A stretch of DNA of 42,586 bases from Flexilinea sp. (GTDB taxonomy: Bacteria; Chloroflexota; Anaerolineae; Anaerolineales; Anaerolineaceae). The stretch covers positions 1 to 42,586 of the forward strand of contig JAFRIR010000087.1 of assembly GCA_017432685.1 (NCBI GenBank), given 5' to 3'. The notes beneath the pieces were generated by a model. That model made no database searches. It was not told the origin of the DNA and was given only the letters and a program-made list of their open reading frames with translations. Position numbers and translations under genes: made by a program. Shown one piece after another: positions 31,282 through 39,824 of the stretch (position 1 is the first letter of the stretch; every line of letters starts with the position of its first letter).

Positions 31282-32409
31282 TTATCCATAGATCAGGTTT
31301 TTCTCGGTCTGAGGGTCAAACAGATGCATGACCTTCGCCTTGAAGGTGATGTACATCTTATTCCCATAGGTCAGCTGAGAGCGCTGTTCGTTGGTCAGGT
31401 CGATCGTGGGCAGCCGCAAAATGATCTTGTCATCGTTCTTTGTGACCAGGTGCAGATGCAGCTCCGACCCCATCATTTCATTGACCTGGATGGTACACTC
31501 GACGGAGTCCTCCTGGCTATTAAACAAGGCTGTGGTATGCTCCGGACGAACGCCGAGCGTGATCTCCTGCGATGTCTTACCGTTCTTTTTCAAAGCCGCG
31601 TTCTGGTCTTCATTGAGCGGGATCTTCACACCGAGGACAGAGACGGAATATTTACCGTTTTCTTCGACCAGATTTGCTTTGAGGAAGTTCATCTGAGGGC
31701 TGCCGATGAAGCCGGCAACGAACAGGTTATGCGGGGTATCGAACACTTCCTGAGGTGTCCCAACCTGCATGATCCAGCCGTCCTTCAAGACAACGATGCG
31801 GTCACCGAGGGTCATGGCTTCCGTCTGGTCATGGGTGACATAGATAAAAGTAGTGTCCACACGTTTCCGCAGCAGGATGATCTCCGAGCGCATCTGGTTA
31901 CGGAGCTTGGCGTCCAGGTTGGAAAGCGGTTCATCCATCAGGAACACTGCCGGATCCCGGACGATGGCACGCCCGATTGCCACACGCTGACGCTGACCGC
32001 CGGAAAGCGCCTTCGGTTTGCGTCCCAGATATTCCGTGATGCCCAAAATCTCTGCTGCTTCACAGACGCGTTTGTGAATTTCTTCATTGTTCATCTTGCG
32101 CAGACGCAGTGAGAAAGCCAGGTTTTCATAAACCGAAATGTGCGGATACAGCGCATAGTTCTGGAACACCATGGCGATATCGCGATCCTTCGGTTCCACA
32201 TCATTGACCACTCGGTCATTGATTTTGATGGTCCCTGCAGAGATATCTTCCAGACCTGCGAGCATTCGCATGGTTGTGGATTTCCCGCAGCCGGAAGGTC
32301 CGACGAACACAATGAACTCCTTGTCCGCGATCTCCAGGTTGAAATCATGGACGACTTCCACTTTATTGTCATAAATTTTCTTTACATGTTCAAATGATAC
32401 ACTTGCCAT
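31282..32409 (-). CDS. msmK: Sugar ABC transporter ATPase (MsmK/UgpC/MalK type)
   Basis: 375 residues. Walker A GPSGCGKST (about 36-44), Q-loop FQNYALYPH, signature LSGGQRQRVAIGRA, Walker B VFLMDEPLSNLD, switch His in YVTHDQTEA. The C-terminal ~130 residues form the OB/TOBE regulatory domain typical of MalK/MsmK. Powers uptake with the two permeases encoded just upstream. Last gene of the four-gene operon, 67 bases after the permease stop, with AAGGAG before ATG 32409. One MsmK often serves several sugar porters in Bacillota, so it may be shared. Confidence 0.93.
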   Translation of the reverse strand: MASVSFEHVKKIYDNKVEVVHDFNLEIADKEFIVFVGPSGCGKSTTMRMLAGLEDISAGTIKINDRVVNDVEPKDRDIAMVFQNYALYPHISVYENLAFSLRLRKMNNEEIHKRVCEAAEILGITEYLGRKPKALSGGQRQRVAIGRAIVRDPAVFLMDEPLSNLDAKLRNQMRSEIILLRKRVDTTFIYVTHDQTEAMTLGDRIVVLKDGWIMQVGTPQEVFDTPHNLFVAGFIGSPQMNFLKANLVEENGKYSVSVLGVKIPLNEDQNAALKKNGKTSQEITLGVRPEHTTALFNSQEDSVECTIQVNEMMGSELHLHLVTKNDDKIILRLPTIDLTNEQRSQLTYGNKMYITFKAKVMHLFDPQTEKNLIYG

Positions 32410-32476
32410 TTGATCTTCTCCTTATTCCAATTCAGCAGCCACTGACCACAGATCACCGACCACTGAACACTTGTTT

Positions 32477-33424
32477 TTATCCTTTCACCGCACCACCGGT
32501 GACACCTTCCACATAGTACTTCTGCAGGCACATGAACAAAATGGTGATCGGCACTGCCACCAGCACACCACCGGCACAGAAACGGGTGAAGTAGCCCTGA
32601 TAGTCAGCTACATTGACCCAGCGGTACAGACCGACAGCCACGTTGTAGTTCGGTTCACTGCCGAATGCCACATAGGAAGCAAACACGAAATCACCCCAGG
32701 GGGCCATGAAAGCCATCAAAACGGTGTAGATGATGATCGGTTTTGCCAGCGGCATGATGATCTTCAAAAATACCTGGAAACGGGTAGCGCCATCAATACG
32801 GGCGCTCTCATCCAGGGACTTCGGAATCGTGTCGAAGAAGCCTTTGGAGATGTAGTAGCCCATACCGGAGGAAGCACAGTAGATCAGGATCAGGCCCGGG
32901 ATCGCACCGGACTGTGTAAGTCCCAGTTGCTTGAGCAGAAAATAGAGCGTGATCATGGTCAGGAAGCCCGGGAACAAACCCAGCACCAGAACGACGTTCA
33001 TGATCAGCTTGCGTCCCTTGAAACGCAGACGGGAGAGCGTATAACTGACGGATAACTGCATCATTGTCTGTATAATGGAACAGAAGATGGCAATGATCAG
33101 CGTGTTGCCATACCAGCGCAGGAAGTTACTGTTGTTCTGATCAAACAGCCAGCGGTAATTGTCCAGTGACCAGGTCTTCGGCAGCAGATAGTTCACCATA
33201 CCGCCGGATTCCAGCGCATAGGAACGGAAGGACTGGAAAACCAGAAACACAAACGGTGCCAGCCAGATGATGCTCATCAGCACCAGAATAATATAAATCG
33301 TGGTGTTGACGCGGCGTTCATGCCCTTTCTTGGAACGGGTCTTTTGCGGTTTCACCTCACGGATCACACCTTTTTCTTCGTCAATGACAATATCAACTTC
33401 GGGAATTTCATTTTTCTTACTCAT
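32477..33424 (-). CDS. malG: Maltose/maltodextrin-type ABC permease, MalG-like
   Basis: 315 residues, six membrane helices after a basic ~50-residue cytoplasmic N-terminus. The EAA loop that contacts the ATPase is DESARIDGATRFQVFLKIIMPL. Gene order, length and EAA sequence match MalG of carbohydrate porters. Its ATG overlaps the stop of the malF-like gene (ATGA), so translation is coupled. Substrate is likely an alpha-glucan oligosaccharide, by family. Confidence 0.9.
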   Translation of the reverse strand: MSKKNEIPEVDIVIDEEKGVIREVKPQKTRSKKGHERRVNTTIYIILVLMSIIWLAPFVFLVFQSFRSYALESGGMVNYLLPKTWSLDNYRWLFDQNNSNFLRWYGNTLIIAIFCSIIQTMMQLSVSYTLSRLRFKGRKLIMNVVLVLGLFPGFLTMITLYFLLKQLGLTQSGAIPGLILIYCASSGMGYYISKGFFDTIPKSLDESARIDGATRFQVFLKIIMPLAKPIIIYTVLMAFMAPWGDFVFASYVAFGSEPNYNVAVGLYRWVNVADYQGYFTRFCAGGVLVAVPITILFMCLQKYYVEGVTGGAVKG

Positions 33425-34917
33425 TGGAAATCCTCCTCATTCTTGACAGACGGGATCAGGTTGTAAGCAACCAGGTTAATGACCGCCAGAACGACAAAGA
33501 CCAGAATACCCATCACCGCAGCCAGCTTGTAGTTCGTGTCGTTGACCGTCATCTTGTACAGCCAGGTGATGAGCAAATCGGTGTAACCGGCATTGCCGGA
33601 GAGTTCCATGGAAAGCGGTTTTCCCTGTGAAAGCAGGTAGATCACATTGAAATTGTTGATGTTTCCGGTAAAAGATGTCAACAGATAAGGCCCTGTCACA
33701 AAGAGCATATAGGGAAGGGTGATCTTCTGGTACATCTGGAAAGCATTCGCTCCGTCAATCCGGGCGCTCTCATAAAGATCTGCCGGGATATTCATCAAAA
33801 TACCGGTGGCGATCAGCATCAGGTAAGGAATACCGATCCAGACATTGATCAAAATGATCGTGAACCGCGCCCAGCCCGGCTGCGTCCAGAACGGGATCGG
33901 AGCAGTGATCCAGCCCCATTTCATCAGGTAAGTGTTGATCAGCCCGTCCTGTGCAAACATCTTGGAGACATACAGCAGGGAGACAAACTGCGGGATGGCA
34001 ATGGTCATGACCAGGATCGTCCGCCACAACTTCTTGAGTTTGATGCCCTTTTTATTGATCATAATAGCGACCAGCATTCCCAAAAAATAGTTCAGGAAAG
34101 TCGCGAAAAATGCCCAGATCAATGTCCAGAGCAAAACCTGGCGGAAAGTATTCCCGTAAGAAGTGGTATCGGTCGAAAGCAGTGTCCGGAAGTTGTCCCA
34201 GCCAACCCAGGTGAAGAGCTTGCTCGGCGGCTGGTGGGTCATGTCAAAATTGGTGAATGCCACCAGGATCATGAAAATGATCGGCAGTATCGTGAAGACA
34301 GTCACCCCCAGAACCGGCAGCGCCAGAAGGGTCTTGTGGAACTGTTCATCCATCAGGGAGGAAAGGTCGTCTTTGGTGCTCTTCAGCTTGTGCCCTGATT
34401 TCAGAATTTCTTCGCTGATGCGGTTCTGTTTGACATTGGTATACCAGGTGTAAATGAAAGCGACAATAAAGAATATCGTCAGTACACCGTAGAGCAGAAT
34501 AAAGAAGGAATTGTCACCGTAGACGGTTCTGCGTCCTTCTTTGTGTGTCTCGATCGTACCCAGTGTACTCAGCTTTCCCAGATAATAAAGTCCCGAAAAC
34601 TGTGCATTCGGGAAAAACATATACAGGTTGAACAGCGTCTGGAAAACAAAGAAAAGAATCCCCCGTCCCCACTGTCCCCTGGCACAGGAACCGAAACCCA
34701 TCACAAAATAGGAAACCCGGGTTTTCCAGTCTCCGTTTTTGAAGGTGGTGATCACATCAGCGATTCCGCGCCCGATACCTTTGAAGAATGAAATGATAAA
34801 GAAAAAGATTCCTTTGAGCCCGTTCCACAGCTTTCCGGGAAACGAGACAAGGAACTTCTTCAAATCATAAAGCATCTTTGCCGGTTTGCTTAGTTTGAGA
34901 TACTCAAGGTCAGTCAT
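33421..34917 (-). CDS. malF: Maltose/maltodextrin-type ABC permease, MalF-like
   Basis: 498 residues from ATG 34917, chosen for GGAG seven bases upstream; an upstream GTG in frame is not credible. A long N-terminal extension (about residues 1-180, with extra hydrophobic segments FFFIISFF and ILFFVFQTLFNLYMFF) precedes the transporter domain. The EAA loop is ESARIDGANAFQMYQKITLPY. Extended MalF N-termini with extra helices are common in Clostridia. It pairs with the MalG-like protein in the membrane. Confidence 0.9.
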   Translation of the reverse strand: MTDLEYLKLSKPAKMLYDLKKFLVSFPGKLWNGLKGIFFFIISFFKGIGRGIADVITTFKNGDWKTRVSYFVMGFGSCARGQWGRGILFFVFQTLFNLYMFFPNAQFSGLYYLGKLSTLGTIETHKEGRRTVYGDNSFFILLYGVLTIFFIVAFIYTWYTNVKQNRISEEILKSGHKLKSTKDDLSSLMDEQFHKTLLALPVLGVTVFTILPIIFMILVAFTNFDMTHQPPSKLFTWVGWDNFRTLLSTDTTSYGNTFRQVLLWTLIWAFFATFLNYFLGMLVAIMINKKGIKLKKLWRTILVMTIAIPQFVSLLYVSKMFAQDGLINTYLMKWGWITAPIPFWTQPGWARFTIILINVWIGIPYLMLIATGILMNIPADLYESARIDGANAFQMYQKITLPYMLFVTGPYLLTSFTGNINNFNVIYLLSQGKPLSMELSGNAGYTDLLITWLYKMTVNDTNYKLAAVMGILVFVVLAVINLVAYNLIPSVKNEEDFQ

Positions 34918-34941
34918 GCCGACTCCTTTTTTCCATAACAC

Positions 34942-34969
34942 AAAAACCGGGACATCTGTCCCGGTTTTT
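34942..34969 (-). terminator. Intercistronic hairpin between malE-like and malF-like genes
   Basis: AAAAACCGGGACA and its exact complement face each other across two bases, followed by a T-run on the minus strand. A partial terminator or RNA-stabilising hairpin here would leave more transcript of the binding protein than of the membrane parts, as is common in such operons. Confidence 0.75.
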
Positions 34970-34983
34970 ATGTTTTTATCAAC

Positions 34984-36186
34984 TTATTTTGTCAGATAGC
35001 TTTCGCAGGTAGCTTCGAAGCTCTGCAGGGTCGCCAGCAGTGTGGCATCGTCAGCGTTGTCGAGTTTGTCAGCGATGACGTCGTCACCCAGAGCAGTCGC
35101 AAGGCTCCAGTAGTCACCAGGATACTGGCCCTGCGGTTCGCAGAATGCCAACTGGGCAGCCAGAGCGGAGAGCGCTTCGTCAGCCTGGACGGCTTCATTC
35201 TGCTGGGCATTCAGGTTGGACGGACCCCAGCCCACAGCATTGTAGCGGGCAAGCTGAACTTCTTCACTGGTCAGGTATGCAGCCAGTGCATCGCAGGCTT
35301 CCAGTTTGTCATCATCGGTCTGCGGTTTGACGCCCAGCATCTTGAATCCACCGAAACCGCTCATCTGATAGCCATCAACAGTCGGCAGTTTTGCCGCGGC
35401 ATAGTTTTCACCGAGAGCTTCCTTCGCAGCAGTGGCATCCCAGGTACCGTCAACGATCGCGCAGATGTTGTTGGCGTTGGAAACGGAGGAACCGTTCACA
35501 AAAGCGGGAGACTGGGCAACTTTGATGATGGATTTCAGGGCTTTTACACCGGCATCGCTTGCATAACCGGAGTTCATCTTGACCAGCTGACCTTCGTCAT
35601 TGGATTCAAAAGTCAGTTCAGCGCCGGCGCCGAAGAAGAAAGCGGTCTGATACCAACCGGAGTTGATTTCCATGTAGAAGTTCTTGCCGGCAGCTTCGCA
35701 GTCAGCCAGGATCTGTTCCATGGAGGACGGGTCAGTCAGAACGCTCTTGTCATAGTAAAGGAAGTAACCGTTATCGGAAGTCATCGGGTAGGCATACATG
35801 GTGTCGCCAAGGGTGACAGCGGAAACGGAACCTGCATCGTTTTCTGCAGCAACCTTTTCAGCATTGCCCGGTTCGACATCCAGCAAAGCGCCGGCAGCAA
35901 CCAGACGAGCCAGCTGGTCCTGAGCAAAACCAAAGATGTCCGCACCGGCTTCAACATCGGTGATGATGTTGGAAGCGGCATCGCCTTCACCGACCGGTTC
36001 GACGATCGCGTTGATTCCGGCAAATTCCGGGTTGGCGGCTTTGAAGGCTTCGACCTGTTCTTTGGTGAAGTCAACGGTGTTTTCCGCGACCCAGATCTTG
36101 ATATCTCCGCTGTAATCAGCAAAGGAAACAGCGGCAATAGACAGCAACATGGCTAAAGCCAAAACAACAGATAACAATTTCTTCAT
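34984..36186 (-). CDS. malE: Maltose-type ABC transporter substrate-binding protein without lipobox
   Basis: 400 residues. Signal peptide MKKLLSVVLALAMLLSIAAVSFA is followed by DYSGDIKIWVAE. The family-1 solute-binding fold shows DIFGFAQDQLARLVAAGALL, YAYPMTSDNGYFLYYDK and GTWDA. Unusually for a Gram-positive-type binding protein, no lipobox cysteine is seen near the cleavage site, so it would be released or held otherwise. First gene of the operon, with a good promoter and GGAGG before ATG 36186. Confidence 0.92.
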   Translation of the reverse strand: MKKLLSVVLALAMLLSIAAVSFADYSGDIKIWVAENTVDFTKEQVEAFKAANPEFAGINAIVEPVGEGDAASNIITDVEAGADIFGFAQDQLARLVAAGALLDVEPGNAEKVAAENDAGSVSAVTLGDTMYAYPMTSDNGYFLYYDKSVLTDPSSMEQILADCEAAGKNFYMEINSGWYQTAFFFGAGAELTFESNDEGQLVKMNSGYASDAGVKALKSIIKVAQSPAFVNGSSVSNANNICAIVDGTWDATAAKEALGENYAAAKLPTVDGYQMSGFGGFKMLGVKPQTDDDKLEACDALAAYLTSEEVQLARYNAVGWGPSNLNAQQNEAVQADEALSALAAQLAFCEPQGQYPGDYWSLATALGDDVIADKLDNADDATLLATLQSFEATCESYLTK

Positions 36187-36222
36187 TTTTTCCTCCGAAT
36201 AATTGTCAATGTAACTATTGTA

Positions 36223-36252
36223 AATATAACCCCATCAAAAAAAAATTGTCAA
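36223..36252 (-). promoter_or_regulatory. Promoter of the maltose-type operon
   Basis: Minus strand TTGACA (36247-36252), 18 bases including an A/T run, TATATT (36223-36228), 37 bases before the ATG. A second TTGACA (36204-36209) lies near the ribosome site without a -10. No catabolite-control (cre) motif was recognised. Confidence 0.65.
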
Positions 36253-36281
36253 GGAAAAAGCGCCATCCAAAATACATGAGA

Positions 36282-36348
36282 ACATCTAAAGATACCAATT
36301 TTTCTCTGTCCCGAGGAGATTCAGAGAATAAATGGAGTTTTTAGAGGT
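36282..36348. mobile_element. Short relative of the MITE-like element
   Basis: ACATCTAAAGAT (degenerate left end), then CCCGaGGAGATTCAGAGAAT as in the left palindrome arm of 29236-29255, and the exact right end GTTTTTAGAGGT (36337-36348). The right palindrome arm is missing. It sits four bases from the stop of the next gene, just as the copy at 29185-29306 adjoins its neighbour's stop. Confidence 0.65.
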
Positions 36349-36352
36349 TTCC

Positions 36353-38155
36353 TTAAAACTTGAAAAAGTCAATAAACCTGCGGAACCAACCGCGCTTTTT
36401 CTTCTTGTTGAACTTCTCTTCCGTGAGTTTTGTCTGACGTCTTTCGTATTCCTTCACGATTTCCCTGCTCATCGGCTTGGCATTCTTCCCGTTAGCGTAA
36501 ACATCATGGAAGGATTCGGCAAAAAACTCAACCGGAGCTCTTCTGCCGTATCTTGAGGTCAGATTATTCTCGAAAAACCGGCTGTTTTCTGTATCGATCT
36601 GTCCCTTCAGTGCCGGGATTTTCCCCCTGATCATCGTATCCTTACCGTGATATTTGATATTCTTCTTTTGCTCTTCCGACAGAACATCCGTCTTTTTGAT
36701 TACTGTTTTGATGATATCATCTTCGTTGACGCCATTGTTTTGTTCAATGATATTGTCTATCCGGTTGCCCTTGTTCGGCAGCAGCGAAGCCAGCCCATGT
36801 CCCATTTCATGGGTACCGGCAAAGTCATAGTTCGGCGCGTTGAATCGACTTTTTTCCAGGTCTTCTGTCAGATTTTTGGCTCGTTCCTCTTCTGCTCCCT
36901 TGCGGTCCATATGAGCGTTATAGCCAAATTCTATTTTACTGAATCCACCCGCAGAACCGGTCTCGTCCATAACAGCAGTGCTTTTCGGATCAAATGTTTT
37001 CATGTTCCCAATGTTGTTCCGCAGTTCAGGATAGTCGTAAACGACCCGGGTCATGTGCTTCAATTTCTTCTTGAAGAGGGAAACATCCGGGCTCGTACCG
37101 TATTGATCTATGTATTTTCCCCCCGGATTCCCGGTATAGGCAGCAAAGATGCGGTAAGCGGTCTGCGCGTCGGCTGCCCCGTCGATCTCTTTCTGGATCC
37201 TTGCAAGTTCCGGAATGTTGTTGGGGTTGAAAACTTTTCCGTCATTTTCATCGGCAGGCATTTCGGTTTCGTAGGCACGTTTGCCGCCGTTTTTCGTGTG
37301 TTCATATTTCGGAGGCTGGTTGATAAGCTGCGTTTGGATGGCTATATCTTCCAGACCGTAATTGCCCAGGCGCTGGGTGAGCAGTTTGATAAGCTGTTCA
37401 TACTCGAAGGCGACATCTTTGGCGACATCCTTGTTGGAGATGTCTTTCTGCATGATCGTGCTCAGGATCCCTTTGGAACTGTAATCTTTCCCGGAAGCCA
37501 GCGACAGAAATTCGATGCCTTTCTCCTTTGTATAAGGGTGATGATTCCCCGCGCCTTTTTTGATCATCTCCTTCAGAGTCTTTTCCATACGGCTGAAGAC
37601 CCTTCTTCCCATATCGGAACTGAAGATCTGCGTCAGCATGCGCTGGACATCCGAATCCTTCAGCGCATAATTGGGTTTGATCTGTGCGTCATCCTCATTT
37701 TCCCCTTTGTTCGGCAGCAGCTGCACGGCGCCCATCGGCACGGACTCGGAGACATTCCCATGCACTGCGCCCTGCTGAACGGTGTGAACCAGCTCGTGGG
37801 CAGCAACCTTCGGGTCAAAGCCGCCCTTGCCGAAGTAGACGTCCCGCCCCTGTGCCCACGCCCGGGCGCCCAGGGCGCGGCTCCGGTTCATGCTCATGGA
37901 GTCGCTGTGGAAATTGACATTGGAGAAATCCGCACCGAGCCGGGCGCCCATTTCTTCTCTCAGCTCGTCCGGTGTGGTGGAAGTGAGGTTCGAGGAGAGT
38001 TTGTCCGCTTCCTGTTCCGCACCGGACTCCTGCATGATGCGCATCACGAGACTGTTGGGAAGCTGCGGTTTTTGAGGTACATTCCCCTGCACACGCTGTG
38101 ACGGGGAAAGGCTGCGTTTCCCTTTGGGTTTCCTGTGAAGTGATCTCATATTCAT
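36353..38155 (-). CDS. DUF4157 protein with C-terminal zincin metallopeptidase-like domain (putative toxin)
   Basis: 600 residues from ATG 38155 (AAGGAAGG about 15 bases upstream); a longer TTG start is less likely. The head is a canonical DUF4157 domain with AAHELVHTVQQG (HELVH 120-124), different from the HEISH modules elsewhere. The middle is unknown. Near the C-terminus a second zinc motif, GTHEMGHGLASLL (HEMGH 449-453), is followed ~90 residues later by EFFAESF (543-549), the third-ligand pattern of gluzincin toxin peptidases such as the lethal-factor-like group. It ends in a cationic aromatic tail (RGWFRRFIDFFKF). No signal peptide and no immunity gene are evident. Toxin role is inferred. 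Confidence 0.8.
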   Translation of the reverse strand: MNMRSLHRKPKGKRSLSPSQRVQGNVPQKPQLPNSLVMRIMQESGAEQEADKLSSNLTSTTPDELREEMGARLGADFSNVNFHSDSMSMNRSRALGARAWAQGRDVYFGKGGFDPKVAAHELVHTVQQGAVHGNVSESVPMGAVQLLPNKGENEDDAQIKPNYALKDSDVQRMLTQIFSSDMGRRVFSRMEKTLKEMIKKGAGNHHPYTKEKGIEFLSLASGKDYSSKGILSTIMQKDISNKDVAKDVAFEYEQLIKLLTQRLGNYGLEDIAIQTQLINQPPKYEHTKNGGKRAYETEMPADENDGKVFNPNNIPELARIQKEIDGAADAQTAYRIFAAYTGNPGGKYIDQYGTSPDVSLFKKKLKHMTRVVYDYPELRNNIGNMKTFDPKSTAVMDETGSAGGFSKIEFGYNAHMDRKGAEEERAKNLTEDLEKSRFNAPNYDFAGTHEMGHGLASLLPNKGNRIDNIIEQNNGVNEDDIIKTVIKKTDVLSEEQKKNIKYHGKDTMIRGKIPALKGQIDTENSRFFENNLTSRYGRRAPVEFFAESFHDVYANGKNAKPMSREIVKEYERRQTKLTEEKFNKKKKRGWFRRFIDFFKF

Positions 38156-38370
38156 GCGCTGTATCCGGCCTTCCTTTGAACAAAAAAATACATTTCTAAC
38201 ATGACCATTATAATAAAAATGGTAAGCGGTGTCAATATTGCTGCCGCAGACTTTATGAATGATTTCACATTGATTTTCCAAGGTTTTTCAACAATACAGA
38301 CGAACCCGGGAACCGGGTCATTTATGGTAAAATTTGTATGCAGTATCTGCGATAGTGAGGGAAGAAAGCT

Positions 38371-39285
38371 ATGAGCAATACAGAAAAAAAGGTGACCTGT
38401 GTAGGCGGGGCCAATATCGACATTCAGGGATTTTCCAATGCAGCCATCAACATGCGGGATTCCAACCCCGGAACAGTGAGGCTATGTCCGGGCGGGGTTG
38501 GCAGGAACATTGCGGAAAACCTGGCCTGGCTGGGCGCTGATGTCCGTATGGTCACAGCCGTGGGGGAAGATCCTTTTGCGGAAATGATCCTGAAAAGCTG
38601 CCTGAACGCCGGCATTGACACCTCGGAAATCGAAACGATCTCCGGTGCCCGCTCCTCTTCCTACCTGGTGCTGACCGACAGTGACGGGGACATGCTGGCG
38701 GCGATCTCCGATATGCACATCATGAAGCAGCTGAACGGTGACTTCATCCTGCGCCATGCGGCGGCTTTTGACAGTGCCGATGCCATTGTGCTGGATCCGA
38801 ATCTCTCGATGGACTGCCTCGAAACGCTCACGGACCGCTGGGCAAAGAAACCGCTGTTTGCAGACCCCATCTCGACCACTTACGCCGGTTGGCTCAAGCA
38901 GTTCCTGCCCCGGCTCACGATGGTGAAATGCAACCGTCAGGAGGCGGAGATCTTTGCCGGGATGGAGATCCGGGACGAAACCGATCTGGAAACTGCCGCT
39001 GACCGCATGCTGGAAACGGGACTGAAGTACGCGGTCATCACCCTTGGCAGCGACGGGGTGTTTTACAAGGATCGGGAAGGACTGCGGCTGCGGAAGTTCC
39101 ACCGGCCTTTGGAGCCGGTCAGCGCTACCGGCGCGGGAGACTCTTTCACGGCAGCTATGGTTTACGGCTGGCTGTATGAGCTGGGACCGGAAGCATCGCT
39201 CGACCTTGCAATGAAAGCCGCCGAAATCACAATTATGGAGACGCTCACGGTAACGCCGAAAGTGAGTGCGTTGACAAAGAACTGA
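38371..39285 (+). CDS. psuK: PfkB-family kinase, likely pseudouridine kinase
   Basis: 304 residues. PfkB motifs: GGANIDIQGFS and CPGGVGRNIAENLAWLGA near the N-terminus, and SATGAGDSFTAAM (catalytic Asp) near residue 255. The specific pseudouridine call comes from the psuG gene 540 bases downstream; together they convert pseudouridine to pseudouridine 5'-phosphate, then uracil and ribose 5-phosphate. Start ATG 38371 with GAGGGAAGAAA upstream, and a possible extended -10 (TGGTAAAAT at about 38325). A HicB/HicA pair separates it from psuG. Confidence 0.88.
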   Translation: MSNTEKKVTCVGGANIDIQGFSNAAINMRDSNPGTVRLCPGGVGRNIAENLAWLGADVRMVTAVGEDPFAEMILKSCLNAGIDTSEIETISGARSSSYLVLTDSDGDMLAAISDMHIMKQLNGDFILRHAAAFDSADAIVLDPNLSMDCLETLTDRWAKKPLFADPISTTYAGWLKQFLPRLTMVKCNRQEAEIFAGMEIRDETDLETAADRMLETGLKYAVITLGSDGVFYKDREGLRLRKFHRPLEPVSATGAGDSFTAAMVYGWLYELGPEASLDLAMKAAEITIMETLTVTPKVSALTKN

Positions 39286-39343
39286 GCCAGAATCTAATTT
39301 TTTAGTCTATTTGTGGTAAAATTCAGACAGGTTGGTAACTATC

Positions 39344-39577
39344 ATGGATAATATTTCCTTACTGAAAGTAAATATTAAGTTGACATGGGATGATGATGCC
39401 CATGTATGGATCGCAACAAGCGATGAAGTTCCAGGATTGGTTTTGGAATCCGATTCATTTGATGAATTGATTGAACGTGTCAGGTATGCTGTTCCCGAAC
39501 TTCTTGAACTCAATGGTCTTCCAACAAGTGCAATCCTTGATTATCATACAGAACGTCATGAAACGGTATTTGCATAA
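39344..39577 (+). CDS. HicB-like antitoxin (DUF1902 type)
   Basis: 77 residues from ATG 39344; the in-frame TTG 39332 lies too close to the AGG to be a good start. VNIKLTWDDDAHVWIATSDEVPGL and LELNGLP are the DUF1902 (PF08972) signature, a short HicB-like partner fold. Its stop overlaps the toxin start by one base (TAATG). A possible extended -10 (TGGTAAAAT, about 39312-39320) would drive the pair independently of psuK. Confidence 0.85.
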   Translation: MDNISLLKVNIKLTWDDDAHVWIATSDEVPGLVLESDSFDELIERVRYAVPELLELNGLPTSAILDYHTERHETVFA

Positions 39578-39771
39578 TGGCAGAATATGAAAAAAAGGTC
39601 AGAGAGATTTTGTCTCGGTATGGATGTTATTTTATCAGACGAGGAAAAGGTGATCACGATATCTGGTTCAGTCCGATCAATCATAGAAATGTAACCGTAG
39701 AATCGAAAATCAAATCACGTCATACAGCAAATGCTATTCTTAAACAAAGCGGCATAAACGAGAAATTTTAA
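39577..39771 (+). CDS. HicA-family mRNA interferase toxin
   Basis: 64 residues, the usual HicA length. KKVREILSRYGCYFIRRGKGDHDIWFSP contains the conserved GKGDH catalytic histidine, and NVTVESKIKSRHTANAILKQSGI completes the dsRBD-like fold. HicA cleaves mRNA and is blocked by HicB. The order here is antitoxin first. Confidence 0.92.
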   Translation: MAEYEKKVREILSRYGCYFIRRGKGDHDIWFSPINHRNVTVESKIKSRHTANAILKQSGINEKF

Positions 39772-39777
39772 AATCAG

Positions 39778-39799
39778 GACACAGGAAATTCCCTGTGTC
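39778..39799 (+). terminator. Hairpin terminator after the HicB/HicA pair
   Basis: GACACAGG and CCTGTGTC (8-bp stem, AAATTC loop) are followed by TGTTTGTTT. It lies between the toxin stop and the psuG ribosome site, so it may limit readthrough from psuK into psuG. Confidence 0.6.
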
Positions 39800-39824
39800 T
39801 GTTTGTTTGAGGAAAGGAAACGAA

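Noticed and set aside
31216-32112. 298-residue open frame on the plus strand
   Set aside because: Shadow of the ABC ATPase gene on the other strand.
36647-38101. 484-residue open frame on the plus strand
   Set aside because: Antisense to the DUF4157-peptidase gene, whose two zinc motifs are clear.
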